Of a stretch of 64,000 nt of DNA, positions 30,541-40,138 are shown one piece after another. The translations under genes were made by a program, and so were the position numbers. The first letter of the stretch is position 1. The number at the start of each line of letters is the position of its first letter. The notes under the pieces are model-generated. The model worked only from the letters and a program-made list of their open reading frames with translations. It did not search any database and had not been told where the DNA came from. The stretch covers positions 62,001 to 126,000 of the forward strand of contig NZ_MDEN01000051.1 of the NCBI RefSeq assembly GCF_001705435.1, in the 5' to 3' direction. The stretch is from Pseudomonas graminis (GTDB lineage Bacteria; Pseudomonadota; Gammaproteobacteria; Pseudomonadales; Pseudomonadaceae).

Positions 30541-33024
30541 ATGTCTCCGGAACCCAACGTTCGTGACGCTGAAGTGGCAGCCTTCCGAGAAGCTGTGCTG
30601 AACAAACTCGAGTATGCCGTCGGTAAAGACCCCGACCATGCCTTCGACCATGACTGGTTCATGGCCATCGCGCTGGCGACTCGCGACAAAATGGCCGAGC
30701 GCTGGATGAACCACACGCGCTACGTCTATCGGCAGGAAAAAAAGCGTGTCTATTACCTTTCCCTCGAGTTCCTGATCGGCCGTCTGATGTTCGACAGCCT
30801 GAGTAACCTGGGCATCCTCGAAACCGCGCGCGAAGCGTTGAAAGGCCTGAACGTCGACTTGGAGCAGATTCGCTCGCTGGAGCCTGACGCTGCACTGGGC
30901 AACGGCGGCCTCGGTCGTCTGGCCGCCTGCTTCATGGAAAGCATGTCGACCCTCGGCATTGCGGGCCATGGCTACGGCATTCGTTACGAGCACGGCCTCT
31001 TCCGTCAGGCCATCGTCGATGGCTGGCAGCAGGAGCAGACCGAGAACTGGCTGGACTTTGGTAACCCGTGGGAATTCGAACGTCCTGAAGTGATTTACCA
31101 GATCGGCTTCGGCGGCAGCGTGCAGCCTCTGCTTGATGCAGCCGGCGCGCCTGTGCTGGACGCCTCGGGCGAAACCCGTCAGGTCTGGACCGCAGGCGAA
31201 ACCGTTCGCGCGATTGCTTACGACACGCCCGTCGTGGGCTGGCGCGGCAAAGCGGTGAACACGCTGCGCCTGTGGCGTGCGCGCGCCGTGGAAGACCTGC
31301 ATCTGGAACGCTTCAACGCCGGCGACCACGTCGGTGCGGTGGCGGAAGTAGTGCGGGCCGAAAGTATTTCCCGTGTGCTGTATCCAAACGACAGCACCGA
31401 AGCGGGCCAGGAACTGCGCCTGCGTCAGGAATTCTTCTTCGTCTCGGCGTCGCTGCAGGATTTGCTGCGCCGCCACAAGAACATGGGCTACAGCATCGGC
31501 AGCCTGCCGGAACACGTTGCCATCCAGATGAACGACACCCACCCGTCGATCGCCGTGGCGGAGCTGATGCGCGTCCTGATCGACCTGCACGACGTGGAAT
31601 GGGATGAAGCCTGGCGCATCACCGTCGGCACCCTGGCGTACACCAACCACACGCTGCTGCCTGAAGCGCTGGAAACCTGGTCGGTCGGCCTGATGGAGCG
31701 CATGTTGCCGCGCCACATGCAGATCATTTACATGATCAACGCCCAGCACATCGACAAGGTCCGCCTGGACTTCAAAGACGATCCTGGCCTGTTCGACCTG
31801 TTGCGCGCCGTCTCGCTGATCGAAGAAGACAACGGCCGTCGCGTGCGCATGGGTAACCTGGCGTTCCTTGGCTCACACAGTGTGAACGGTGTGTCGGCGC
31901 TGCACACGCAGCTGATGCGCAAGACCGTTTTCGCTCATCTGCACAAGCTGCACCCGGACCGCATCAACAACAAAACCAACGGCATCACCTTCCGCCGCTG
32001 GCTGTTCCAGTCCAACCCGCAACTCACTTCCATGCTGGTCAACGAGCTCGGCGAGCAGGTACTCGACAACCACGAGACCGCGCTGCTGAAACTGGAGCCG
32101 CTGGCTGAAGACCCACGATTCCAGCAGGAGTTTGCCGCTCAACGCCTGCAAAGCAAGAAAGCCCTGGCCTCGATCATTCAGGAACGCATGGGCATCGTGG
32201 TTAACCCTGAGGCGATGTTTGACGTACAGGTCAAGCGCATCCACGAGTACAAGCGTCAGTTGCTTAACCTGTTCCACACCGTGGCGCTGTATCAGGCCAT
32301 GCGTGCCGACCCGAGCACCGATTGGGTGCCGCGCGTGAAGATCTTCGGCGGCAAGGCGGCGGCCAGTTATCACTCGGCCAAGCTGATCATCAAGCTGACC
32401 AACGACATCGCGCGCACGGTCAACAATGACCCGACGTTGCGCGGCCGTTTGAAAGTGGTGTTCATGCCCAACTACAACGTCAGCCTGGCGGAAAGCATCA
32501 TTCCGGCGGCGGATTTGTCGGAGCAGATTTCCACGGCGGGCCTGGAAGCGTCCGGCACCAGCAACATGAAGTTCGGCCTCAACGGCGCACTGACCATCGG
32601 TACCCTCGACGGCGCCAACGTGGAGATGAGCGAGCAGGTCGGTCTGGAGCACATGTTCATCTTCGGCATGACCTCGCAGGAAGTCGAAGCACGCAAGCAT
32701 GCCGGTGAGTTCAACGCGCATCAGGACATCGCAGCGTCCGGGCGTTTGAATGACGTGCTTCAAGCGATCCGCGGCGGGGTGTTCTCGCCGGATGATCCGT
32801 ATCGCTACGCCGGGCTGATCGATCAGTTGATCAACTACGACCGCTTCTTCGTCTGCGCTGACTTCGAGTCGTACTGGCACGCCCAGGCCAAGGTCGAAGC
32901 GCGCTGGCACGATTCGAAAGAATGGTGGCGTTCGGCGGTGCTCAACACTGCGCGCATGGGCTGGTTCTCTTCGGACCGGACCATCCGCGAGTACGCGACC
33001 GAAATCTGGAACGCGCTGGATTAA
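30541..33024 (+). CDS. glgP: Glycogen/maltodextrin phosphorylase
   Basis: PLP-dependent GT35 enzyme that releases glucose-1-phosphate from alpha-1,4-glucans. The 827 aa protein has the PLP site motif EASGTSNMKFGLNGALTIG (Lys near 676) and the conserved GNGGLGRLAACF (about 120). ATG at 30541 (MSPEPNVRDAEV) is preferred over the TTG at 30526, as the family N-terminus begins here and GAGG is ten bases upstream. No other glycogen gene is adjacent in this window. Confidence 0.94.
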   Translation: MSPEPNVRDAEVAAFREAVLNKLEYAVGKDPDHAFDHDWFMAIALATRDKMAERWMNHTRYVYRQEKKRVYYLSLEFLIGRLMFDSLSNLGILETAREALKGLNVDLEQIRSLEPDAALGNGGLGRLAACFMESMSTLGIAGHGYGIRYEHGLFRQAIVDGWQQEQTENWLDFGNPWEFERPEVIYQIGFGGSVQPLLDAAGAPVLDASGETRQVWTAGETVRAIAYDTPVVGWRGKAVNTLRLWRARAVEDLHLERFNAGDHVGAVAEVVRAESISRVLYPNDSTEAGQELRLRQEFFFVSASLQDLLRRHKNMGYSIGSLPEHVAIQMNDTHPSIAVAELMRVLIDLHDVEWDEAWRITVGTLAYTNHTLLPEALETWSVGLMERMLPRHMQIIYMINAQHIDKVRLDFKDDPGLFDLLRAVSLIEEDNGRRVRMGNLAFLGSHSVNGVSALHTQLMRKTVFAHLHKLHPDRINNKTNGITFRRWLFQSNPQLTSMLVNELGEQVLDNHETALLKLEPLAEDPRFQQEFAAQRLQSKKALASIIQERMGIVVNPEAMFDVQVKRIHEYKRQLLNLFHTVALYQAMRADPSTDWVPRVKIFGGKAAASYHSAKLIIKLTNDIARTVNNDPTLRGRLKVVFMPNYNVSLAESIIPAADLSEQISTAGLEASGTSNMKFGLNGALTIGTLDGANVEMSEQVGLEHMFIFGMTSQEVEARKHAGEFNAHQDIAASGRLNDVLQAIRGGVFSPDDPYRYAGLIDQLINYDRFFVCADFESYWHAQAKVEARWHDSKEWWRSAVLNTARMGWFSSDRTIREYATEIWNALD

Positions 33025-33032
33025 GGGCGCTT

Positions 33033-33064
33033 GAGGTGATTGTCTCAGCCGAGACGATCACCTC
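33033..33064 (+). terminator. Hairpin after glgP (possible terminator)
   Basis: 14-bp stem (one G-T wobble) with AGCC loop, nine bases after the glgP stop. It lacks a T-run, so it may be a transcript-stabilising hairpin rather than an intrinsic terminator. Confidence 0.5.
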
Positions 33065-33093
33065 GATGTGACCGCTCGCTCTCGCAGCAAGTA

Positions 33094-33206
33094 CAAATCC
33101 TGTGGGAGCTTGCTCGCGAAGACTTACTTTCATCCACCAGAAATGCTTGGCCGGGGACAGATTAATTTACGGTGAAGCGTTGTAAATAAATCAGTCCCCT
33201 TCCACC
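33094..33206. repeat. Duplicated intergenic unit, copy 1 (REP half plus palindrome)
   Basis: Contains a shortened GTGGGAGCTTGCTCGCGAAG element followed by the inverted repeat GGGGACAGATTAATTTAC (33153-33170) and GTAAATAAATCAGTCCCC (33182-33199) around an 11-base loop. Copy 2 lies about 155 bases downstream. Confidence 0.9.
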
Positions 33207-33248
33207 CCGCTTCCACCCCGGCCACACCGCTCGGTTTCGAGGCAGATG

Positions 33249-33366
33249 CAAATCCTGTGGGAGCGAGCTTGCTCGCGAAGACTTACTTTCATTCACCAGA
33301 AACGCTTGGGCGGGGACAGATTAATTTACGGTGAAGCGTTGTAAATAAATCAGTCCCCTTCCACCC
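33249..33366. repeat. Duplicated intergenic unit, copy 2
   Basis: Near-identical to copy 1, with four extra bases in the REP half. The palindrome arms are 33312-33329 and 33341-33358, loop GGTGAAGCGTT identical in both copies. Confidence 0.9.
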
Positions 33367-33412
33367 GTAAATAAATCAGTCCCCTTCCTCCGTGGTAAAT
33401 AAATCAGTCCCC
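33367..33412. repeat. Two extra right-arm copies of the palindrome
   Basis: GTAAATAAATCAGTCCCC occurs again at 33367-33384 and 33395-33412, each followed by CTTCC, without the left arm. Together with copies 1 and 2 this gives four right arms in 231 bases. The remaining stretch to 33556 has a TATACT box at 33509-33514 that may serve the next gene. Confidence 0.9.
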
Positions 33413-33556
33413 TTCCACCAATCCCCCTTCCTCCGCACTTCCACCGCAGTCCTTTTTTACTTGGCTCCCCTCCCCAACACAAAATGTTTCCCCTTTCCTG
33501 ATGCCCGATATACTTTTCGCCATCGCTGTTGATCGGCTGAAAAGGGATGTCGTCGC

Positions 33557-36439
33557 GTGCAATGGATTCTTCTGCTGGCCGGTCTGGTGATCGGAGCGCT
33601 TCTTGATGGGTCGCTGTTGGGCGGCGCGGTCGGGGCGGTCATTGGCCTGGCGGCGGGCTTGAGCTTCCGGCTGAGTGCATTGACGCGGGAAACCGCCGTG
33701 CAGAAAGCCGAACTTGCCAAGACCCGGCAGGACCTCGACGCCGTACAACAACGCCTCAGCCAGCTGGATTCCGCCTCCGCCCAGTTGCCGGATGCACCCG
33801 TGTCCGCGCCGTTGAATGTTCAGCCCATCGCAGACGATGGCCCGGAGCTGCTGTGGGATCTACCGGACCTCGAGCCGGCCGCCTCGGACGTTGGCGATTC
33901 GGAATGGAGTCGTCCTGCACCGGCGCCATCACCCACAGCCCCGAGCTACGCGCCCGCTGCTGCATCCGCCTCCCTGCCCGCTTCAACCCAGCCCGCCCCT
34001 GCCCGGCACAACCTGTTCGACAGCGCCTTCATGCGCGCAAAAAACTGGCTGCTCGGTGGCAACACCGTGCTGCGGGTCGGCGTCGTATTGCTGTTTCTCG
34101 GCCTGGCGTTCCTGCTGCGCTACGCCACCGAAGGCATGGTCGTCCCGATCGAAGCCCGTTATGCCGGTGTCGCGGGGGCAGCCTTGGCGCTGCTGGGGTT
34201 GGGTTGGGGGCTGCGTCATCGCAATGAATCCTTCGCGCTGATGCTGCAGGGGACGGGCGTCGCGGTGCTGTACCTGACCGTGTTCGCCGCGATGAAAGTC
34301 CACACCTTGCTGGCGCCAGGGATGGCATTCAGCCTGCTGGTGGCGGTCACCGTATTTTCGGCCATTCTCGCCGTCACGCAAAACTCTCTGGCCCTCGCCT
34401 GCGTCGCCGCTCTGGGCGGATTTGCCGCGCCGCTGCTGACGTCCTCTGGCGAGGGCAGTCACGTCGCGCTGTTCAGTTATTTCGCCCTGCTCAATGCTGG
34501 CATCTTCGCCATCGCCTGGTTCAAGGCCTGGCGCCCGCTGAACCTGATCGGCTTCATCGGCACATTCGGCATCGGCTTCGCCTGGGGCATGGACGCGTAC
34601 ACGCCCGAGCTGTTCTGGAGCACGGAACCCTTCCTGATCCTGTTCTTCCTGATGTACTTGGCCATCGGCCTGCTGTTCGCCCGGCGCACGCTGCAAGAAC
34701 ACGCCGCCGGGCCCGACGACGACAGCCGGGAAGCCACCCTGCGCGGGTCCTCGCGTCAGACCCACTACGTCGACGGCAGCCTGTTGTTCGGCACACCCAT
34801 CGTCGGCTTCGGCCTGCAGTACGCGCTCGTTCAACACATCGAATTCGGCGCTGCGTTGAGCGCACTGGCGCTGGGCTTGCTGTACATGGGCATCGCTCGG
34901 TTCCTGGCCGGGCGCGCACCGGGTCGGGCGTTGCTGCTGGTCGAAACGTGCCTGTCGCTGGGCGTTGTCTTCGGCACGCTGGCGATTCCCCTCGGCCTCA
35001 GCGCGCAATGGACGACGGTCGCCTGGGCGGTCGAAGGCGCGGCGGTGTTCTGGCTCGGCATGCGTCAGAACCGCTTGCTGGCACGGGGTTTCGGCCTGCT
35101 GCTGCAACTGGGCGCGGGGATGGCGTTTCTGGGCGTGGTCGGGCGCTGGTATGTGCCGACGTTCAATCAGGGGGATTTCTGGACCCCCTTGATCATCGCA
35201 CTCGCTGGTTTGGTCAGCGCGTTCTCCGTGGAGCACATCGGGACTTTGCGTCTGTCGCTAAGCAAGCGTGTATTGCAACCTGCGTTGCTGATGTGGGGAA
35301 CGCTTTGGTGGTCCGTAGCGCTGTTCATCATGACTGACTACGTAGCAGGCCCGAACGTGTTCTCGACGTTGCTGGTGCTGGGCGCCGTTAGCGTTGGGCT
35401 GTGGACCATGGCAGCCCTGCGCCTGAACTGGACCGGAATCGCTCAACTGTCCACGCTGCTGACGCCGATGAGCGCTGTGTTGCTCGTGCTGATGAGCTTC
35501 AACGCCTATCACAACCCTGCCGCCGATTGGGGCTGGCTGGGCTGGCTCGCGGTGTTTGCGGTTCACCTGTGGTCCTTGAAGAAGCTCGACAAATTGCTGC
35601 TCCCGCGCCTGCGCAGTGGGGACCATGTGATCGGCTGCTGGCTGATCATCAGCGTTTTCTCGCTGCAACTTCGTTACGGACTGCTGGTGTTGTCGGAGGC
35701 GTATAACGCTTGGCGCTGGCTGGGCTGGGCGTTGCTGCCGAGCCTGTACTTGCTGGCGATGACGGCTTCCCGCACGTGGCTCTGGCCCGTCAACGCCTAT
35801 CCGCGTGAATACCGTGTCTGGGCCGCCGCGCCGCTGGCGGCATTGATGCTCGCCTGGTTCTGGCTGGCGAACGGGTTCAGCGAAGGCGCTACCGACCCCC
35901 TGCCCTATCTTCCATTGCTGAACCCGCTGGAACTGGGCCTGTTGATCACGCTGACCGGCATCGTCAGCTGGACCCGCCAGCAACTTCCCCAATTGGGCGT
36001 CAGCGAGGGGCGTGCTCAGAAAGCGGCGCTGGTCATTGCCGGCGCATCGCTGTTCGCACTGATCACCGCCATGGTGCTGCGCACGGCCCATCACTGGGCC
36101 GGCGTGGCCTGGTACCCCGACGCGCTGTTTGAATCGATGCGTGTGCAGGCCGGGCTTTCCATCGTCTGGACGCTGACCGCGCTGGCGCTGATGATCGGCG
36201 GCCATCTGCGCGCGCGTCGGGACCTGTGGATTGCCGGCGCCGCACTGATCGGGGTCGTCGTGGCCAAACTGTTCTTCGTCGAGCTGAGCAATCGTGGCGG
36301 TCTGGAGCGGATCATTTCCTTTATCGGCGTTGGCGTTCTGTTGCTGGTGGTGGGATATTTCGCCCCCCTGCCGCCCCGGCATCCGGCTCGAAGCGAGGGT
36401 CTGACCGACGCCGACGCGGCGGACCGGGCATCGAAATGA
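33557..36439 (+). CDS. DUF2339 polytopic membrane protein
   Basis: A 960 aa inner-membrane protein of unknown function. The N-terminus holds two short hydrophobic Gly-rich segments (about residues 3-35), a coiled-coil-like stretch (LAKTRQDLDAVQQRLSQL), and a Pro/Ala/Ser-rich soluble linker (about 75-152). From about residue 165 to the end there are well over twenty hydrophobic helices, many Trp/Gly/Leu rich. No enzymatic motif is visible. The start is GTG at 33557 with AAAGGGATG upstream. It overlaps the DUF3999 gene by four bases (ATGA), so the two are expected to act together. Confidence 0.85.
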   Translation: MQWILLLAGLVIGALLDGSLLGGAVGAVIGLAAGLSFRLSALTRETAVQKAELAKTRQDLDAVQQRLSQLDSASAQLPDAPVSAPLNVQPIADDGPELLWDLPDLEPAASDVGDSEWSRPAPAPSPTAPSYAPAAASASLPASTQPAPARHNLFDSAFMRAKNWLLGGNTVLRVGVVLLFLGLAFLLRYATEGMVVPIEARYAGVAGAALALLGLGWGLRHRNESFALMLQGTGVAVLYLTVFAAMKVHTLLAPGMAFSLLVAVTVFSAILAVTQNSLALACVAALGGFAAPLLTSSGEGSHVALFSYFALLNAGIFAIAWFKAWRPLNLIGFIGTFGIGFAWGMDAYTPELFWSTEPFLILFFLMYLAIGLLFARRTLQEHAAGPDDDSREATLRGSSRQTHYVDGSLLFGTPIVGFGLQYALVQHIEFGAALSALALGLLYMGIARFLAGRAPGRALLLVETCLSLGVVFGTLAIPLGLSAQWTTVAWAVEGAAVFWLGMRQNRLLARGFGLLLQLGAGMAFLGVVGRWYVPTFNQGDFWTPLIIALAGLVSAFSVEHIGTLRLSLSKRVLQPALLMWGTLWWSVALFIMTDYVAGPNVFSTLLVLGAVSVGLWTMAALRLNWTGIAQLSTLLTPMSAVLLVLMSFNAYHNPAADWGWLGWLAVFAVHLWSLKKLDKLLLPRLRSGDHVIGCWLIISVFSLQLRYGLLVLSEAYNAWRWLGWALLPSLYLLAMTASRTWLWPVNAYPREYRVWAAAPLAALMLAWFWLANGFSEGATDPLPYLPLLNPLELGLLITLTGIVSWTRQQLPQLGVSEGRAQKAALVIAGASLFALITAMVLRTAHHWAGVAWYPDALFESMRVQAGLSIVWTLTALALMIGGHLRARRDLWIAGAALIGVVVAKLFFVELSNRGGLERIISFIGVGVLLLVVGYFAPLPPRHPARSEGLTDADAADRASK

Positions 36440-37836
36440 AGCGCGTAAGGAGTGTTCAGTTGAGTCGTCAGTTCGTCATCAAGGCCGCCCTGCTTGCCCC
36501 GTTGCTGGGCTCGCTGCTGTGCGCGGCCCCGCTCAGCCAGGCGGAGGATCTGCCGGATGATTTCACCACCCATGCGCCCCTGACCGTCAGCGGCGAAGGG
36601 CCCTGGTATCGGCTGGAATTGCCCCTCGGCGTGCAGTTGAACGCGCGCCAGAGCACTCTCAACGATGTGCGCGTTTTCAACGCAGACGGCCAGGCCCAAC
36701 CCTACGCAATCACCCAAAGCCCGCCCCAGCGTGCAGCCGACGCAAGCCCGGTCTCGGTGAAGTGGTTCCCGCTGTACAACAGTGATGCCGCGAAAGACGC
36801 CGAGCCGAAAATCCGCGTCGAGCGAACGCCGAACGGCACGCTGGTGGAGGTGCAGCCCCAGGGTGAGATCGAGGCGGGCGAAGAGATTCTGCGCGGCTGG
36901 TTGCTCGACACCAGCGCGATCAACGCGCCGCTGGATCAATTGATCCTGGACTGGAGCAGCGAGCGCGACGGCTTTCAGCGGTTCAGCATCGAGGCCAGCG
37001 ACGACCTCCAGCACTGGCAGCGCTGGGGCGAGGGTCAGGTCGCGAGGCTGTCATTTGCTGAAGAGTTGGTTGAGCAGCGCGTCGTCAATCTGCCGGGGCG
37101 CAGCGCCCGCTATCTGCGTCTGCTGTGGAAATCGCCCCTGTCCGCGCCGACGCTGAACGCCGTGCAACTGATCAGCACGCAGCCCGGCGTGCTGCCGTTG
37201 AGCTGGTCGCCGGCCATCAATGGCCGCGTCGAAAAACCTGGCGTGTATGTGTGGCAACTGCCGGTGGCCCTGCCGCTGGAACGCATGCGGATCGACATCG
37301 CGCAACCCAACAGCCTCGCGCCTGCCACGCTCTATGGGCGTCGTGACAGCAACGCAGCGTGGGAGTTGATCGACAACGGCCTGCTTTATCGGCTCAGCCA
37401 GAACGGTCAGGACGTTGTGCAGGACGAAATGGAGCTGCCGGGCAATGTCGTGCAGCAGCTTAAACTTGAGGTCGATGACCGCGGCGGCGGCCTGGGCAAT
37501 AACGCGCCGACGCTGAGCTTTGCCGTGCGCGCCACGCAACTGGTGTTCCTCGGTCGCGGCGCGCCGCCTTACAGCCTGGCCGTCGGCAACGCCACGGTGA
37601 AAAGCGCGGCGTTGCCACTGGCGACGCTGATTCCCGGTGTCAGCCCGGAGAAGCTGGCAGCACTGGGCAGCGCGTCCATGGCCGCGACACCTGTGGCGCC
37701 GGTTGCTCCGGCAGCGCCCGTGGAGGCCAGTGGTCCCGACATGAAGCGCATCGGTCTGTGGGCCGTGCTGATACTCGGGGTGATTTTTCTGGCATGGATG
37801 GCGCTTGGCACACTGCGCGGGTCGCGTAGCAAATAA
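36436..37836 (+). CDS. DUF3999 exported membrane-anchored protein
   Basis: A 466 aa protein with an N-terminal signal peptide (LLAPLLGSLLCAAPLSQA), a large beta-rich periplasmic part, and one C-terminal TM helix (about residues 442-460) followed by a short basic tail. Around residues 170-240 the pattern resembles a discoidin/carbohydrate-binding sandwich (DGFQRFSIEASDDLQHWQRWGEGQV, then RSARYLRLLW). No catalytic motif is seen. ATG 36436 overlaps the DUF2339 stop. Function unknown; topology suggests a periplasmic partner of the DUF2339 protein. Confidence 0.85.
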   Translation: MKRVRSVQLSRQFVIKAALLAPLLGSLLCAAPLSQAEDLPDDFTTHAPLTVSGEGPWYRLELPLGVQLNARQSTLNDVRVFNADGQAQPYAITQSPPQRAADASPVSVKWFPLYNSDAAKDAEPKIRVERTPNGTLVEVQPQGEIEAGEEILRGWLLDTSAINAPLDQLILDWSSERDGFQRFSIEASDDLQHWQRWGEGQVARLSFAEELVEQRVVNLPGRSARYLRLLWKSPLSAPTLNAVQLISTQPGVLPLSWSPAINGRVEKPGVYVWQLPVALPLERMRIDIAQPNSLAPATLYGRRDSNAAWELIDNGLLYRLSQNGQDVVQDEMELPGNVVQQLKLEVDDRGGGLGNNAPTLSFAVRATQLVFLGRGAPPYSLAVGNATVKSAALPLATLIPGVSPEKLAALGSASMAATPVAPVAPAAPVEASGPDMKRIGLWAVLILGVIFLAWMALGTLRGSRSK

Positions 37837-38191
37837 CGCGCAAAACAACGCGCCAAATTATAAGTGTCGGGGTGATGACGCTGAATCGCCCCGGCATCGA
37901 AAAAATTGCAGACGATGCCCGCCAATTCGTCACCCTGATCGCGTTACGCTTAACGTACAACCGATGCGACTGGGTACGGCGATCCCTTGTGGGACCGGCT
38001 TCAGCCGGGAAGGCGTCGGTCGTCACGCTGCAGGATTTGTGGTGTTCACACTGGCCTATTCCCGGCTAAAGCCGGTCCCACCAGGATGTAGCCCGTGAAC
38101 TGAATCACTACCTACCCGGTCTGACAGGCAGTATTAAATTTCCGCTCACGCTAGACTGTGCGCGTTTTTATCCCCCATTTCGGAGCTCTCC
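37837..38191. other. Intergenic region between DUF3999 gene and fbp
   Basis: 355 bases with one REP doublet in the middle (listed separately). The last 90 bases before fbp must carry its promoter and ribosome binding site (CGGAGCTCTCC before the ATG). No gene is seen. Confidence 0.5.
37988..38083. repeat. REP doublet, GGGACCGGCTTCAGCCGGGA type
   Basis: Inverted copies GTGGGACCGGCTTCAGCCGG and its complement-like partner (CCCGGCTAAAGCCGGTCCCA) about 45 bases apart. Confidence 0.9.
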
Positions 38192-39202
38192 ATGTCCCGC
38201 GTTACCTTGAGTCGTTATCTGATCGAGCAGACCCGCACCAACAACACCCCTGCCGATCTGCGCTTTCTGATTGAAGTCGTGGCGCGCGCGTGCAAAGAGA
38301 TCAGCCACGCGGTATCCAAAGGCGCCCTGGGCGGCGTGCTTGGCAGCATGGGCACTGAGAACGTGCAGGGTGAAGTGCAGAAGAAACTGGACGTAATGTC
38401 CAACGAGATTCTGCTCGAAGCCAACGAATGGGGTGGTCACCTGGCGGGCATGGCGTCCGAAGAAATGGACAACGCCTACCAGATCCCCGGCAAATACCCG
38501 AAAGGCGCCTACCTGCTGGTGTTCGACCCACTGGACGGCTCGTCCAACATCGACATCAACGCGCCGGTCGGCACGATCTTCTCGGTGCTGCGTTGCCCGA
38601 ACGAGTACCTGAGCCAGAACGAAGCGCTGAACGAGAAGGCGTTTCTGCAGCCTGGCACTCAGCAAGTCGCCGCCGGTTACGCCATCTATGGCCCGCAGAC
38701 CATGCTGGTGCTGACCCTGGGTGACGGCGTCAAAGGCTTCACCCTGGACCGTGAGATGGGCAGCTTTGTCCTCAGCCACGAAGACATCAAGATCCCGGAG
38801 TCCACTCAGGAATTCGCGGTCAACATGTCCAATCAGCGTCACTGGGAAGCTCCGGTCAAGCGCTACGTCGAAGAGCTGCTGGCGGGCGAAGACGGCCCGC
38901 TGAAAAAGAACTACAACATGCGTTGGGTCGCGGCGATGGTGGGCGACGTCCACCGCATCCTGACCCGTGGCGGTCTGTTCATGTACCCGCGCGATTCCCG
39001 CGAGCCTTCCAAGCCGGGCAAGCTGCGCCTGATGTACGAAGCCAACCCGATGTCGTTCCTGGTTGAACAAGCCGGCGGCGCGTCGACCGACGGCCATCAG
39101 CGCATCCTCGACATTCAGCCCGAAGGCCTGCACCAGCGTGTTGCTGTGTTCCTGGGTTCGAAAGAAGAAGTGGAACGCGCAACGGCGTATCACAAGGAAT
39201 AA
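38192..39202 (+). CDS. fbp: Fructose-1,6-bisphosphatase class I
   Basis: Gluconeogenic hydrolysis of fructose-1,6-bisphosphate to fructose-6-phosphate. The 336 aa protein has the metal/phosphate site motif [10 protein letters not shown] (about residues 112-121) and the downstream [30 protein letters not shown] substrate site. Length and start ([13 protein letters not shown]) match the family. Preceded by a GGAGC ribosome binding site. Confidence 0.97.
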   Translation: MSRVTLSRYLIEQTRTNNTPADLRFLIEVVARACKEISHAVSKGALGGVLGSMGTENVQGEVQKKLDVMSNEILLEANEWGGHLAGMASEEMDNAYQIPGKYPKGAYLLVFDPLDGSSNIDINAPVGTIFSVLRCPNEYLSQNEALNEKAFLQPGTQQVAAGYAIYGPQTMLVLTLGDGVKGFTLDREMGSFVLSHEDIKIPESTQEFAVNMSNQRHWEAPVKRYVEELLAGEDGPLKKNYNMRWVAAMVGDVHRILTRGGLFMYPRDSREPSKPGKLRLMYEANPMSFLVEQAGGASTDGHQRILDIQPEGLHQRVAVFLGSKEEVERATAYHKE

Positions 39203-39210
39203 GGTTCTGA

Positions 39211-39231
39211 ATGGCCGCCTTTGGCGGCCAT
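39211..39231 (+). terminator. Hairpin after fbp (possible terminator)
   Basis: Perfect 9-bp stem ATGGCCGCC/GGCGGCCAT with TTT loop, eight bases after the stop. No clean T-run follows. Confidence 0.5.
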
Positions 39232-39315
39232 CACCCTTGTTGGCGGATTTATGTCATTTCGCAGTCTGAATTCCAGATCTCGCAACAGCCATGACCAAAG
39301 AACCGCGATAAAACG

Positions 39316-39648
39316 TTAATGACTGATGTGTAGCAGGCGCTTCGTCAGCTGCGAGACCATATCTCGGCGCACATCAATTATTGCGTGAATAAATACAAGC
39401 TCCTGCCTGATCTCATAAATAATGCGGTTTTTACCGGACACAACCTGGCGATATTCATTCAGTTTCAGCATCTCGATTTCTTCAGGGACGGCCCCTGCGT
39501 ATGGGGCAACGGCCAGCAGCTGCATCGCTTTCTTTAGCTGCATCGAGGTATCTGACCATACTGAGTCAGAGAATCTGGCCAATACATAACTGCGGAGCTC
39601 TTTCAAATCCTGCTTTGCGGAGTTGAGAATGACGACCTTCAAACTCAT
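39316..39648 (-). CDS. RelE/ParE-family toxin
   Basis: A 110 aa basic protein with the ParE/RelE fold pattern: an N-terminal strand (MSLKVVILNSAKQDLKEL), a helical hairpin, and C-terminal strands with YRQVVSGKNRIIYEI and VFIHAIIDVRRDM. ParE members poison gyrase and RelE members cleave mRNA on ribosomes; the sequence does not decide which. Translation is coupled to the antitoxin by a four-base overlap. AT-richer codons than the neighbours suggest transfer. Confidence 0.85.
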   Translation of the reverse strand: MSLKVVILNSAKQDLKELRSYVLARFSDSVWSDTSMQLKKAMQLLAVAPYAGAVPEEIEMLKLNEYRQVVSGKNRIIYEIRQELVFIHAIIDVRRDMVSQLTKRLLHISH

Positions 39649-39917
39649 TCCTTGCCAATCCTTTCTAGCTCATCAAAAACATCTTCAACGCTTTCATACT
39701 CGCCCTTCTCGATTTCCCTGCTTCCTAACGCCAATATTTTCAGCAGTGCGAAAGTTTCCATTTGCTCTTCGTAGGACTTGACGTCCATCACCACAAGCTT
39801 TGCCTCACCATTTTGGGTGATCAGCATAGGCTCCCTGCTTTCTGAGATGTTTTTTACGATTTCTGCAGTGTGACTTTTCAAATAACTGATCGGTTTGACT
39901 TGCGATGAAAATTTCAT
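39645..39917 (-). CDS. Phd/YefM-family antitoxin
   Basis: A 90 aa acidic protein. Its N-terminal half shows the Phd/YefM DNA-binding signature (PISYLKSHTAEIVKNISESREPMLITQNGEAKLVVMDVKSYEE), while the C-terminal half is acidic and likely disordered until it binds the toxin. It precedes the toxin gene, as usual, and probably autoregulates the pair. Confidence 0.88.
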   Translation of the reverse strand: MKFSSQVKPISYLKSHTAEIVKNISESREPMLITQNGEAKLVVMDVKSYEEQMETFALLKILALGSREIEKGEYESVEDVFDELERIGKE

Positions 39918-40138
39918 CTGTCCGACTCCCCTGCCAAAAAACCGATTTTAGTCTGAATTTGGTTCATACCGTGAGGCTGTTTGTCTGGTGGAGCGGCACG
40001 CCCGATGGATAAATCTATGCCCCTCGGAACCAGTCCTCGCCTTTTCTCTTCTAAACTTGCGGCATCACGTCGGCGCTGTGCGGCTATCGCCGGGCGCTGC
40101 GTCGCTGCCTCCCCCATTGGATTCAGGAGTTTCATCTC

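Noticed and set aside
33094..33412. CRISPR-like array
   Set aside because: The units are two long copies plus two short arms with no regular spacers and no cas genes; they are palindromic interspersed repeats.
33983..35236. 417-codon frame antisense to the DUF2339 gene
   Set aside because: Gln/Arg/His-rich antisense translation; the sense frame has a clear membrane-protein pattern and operon overlap.
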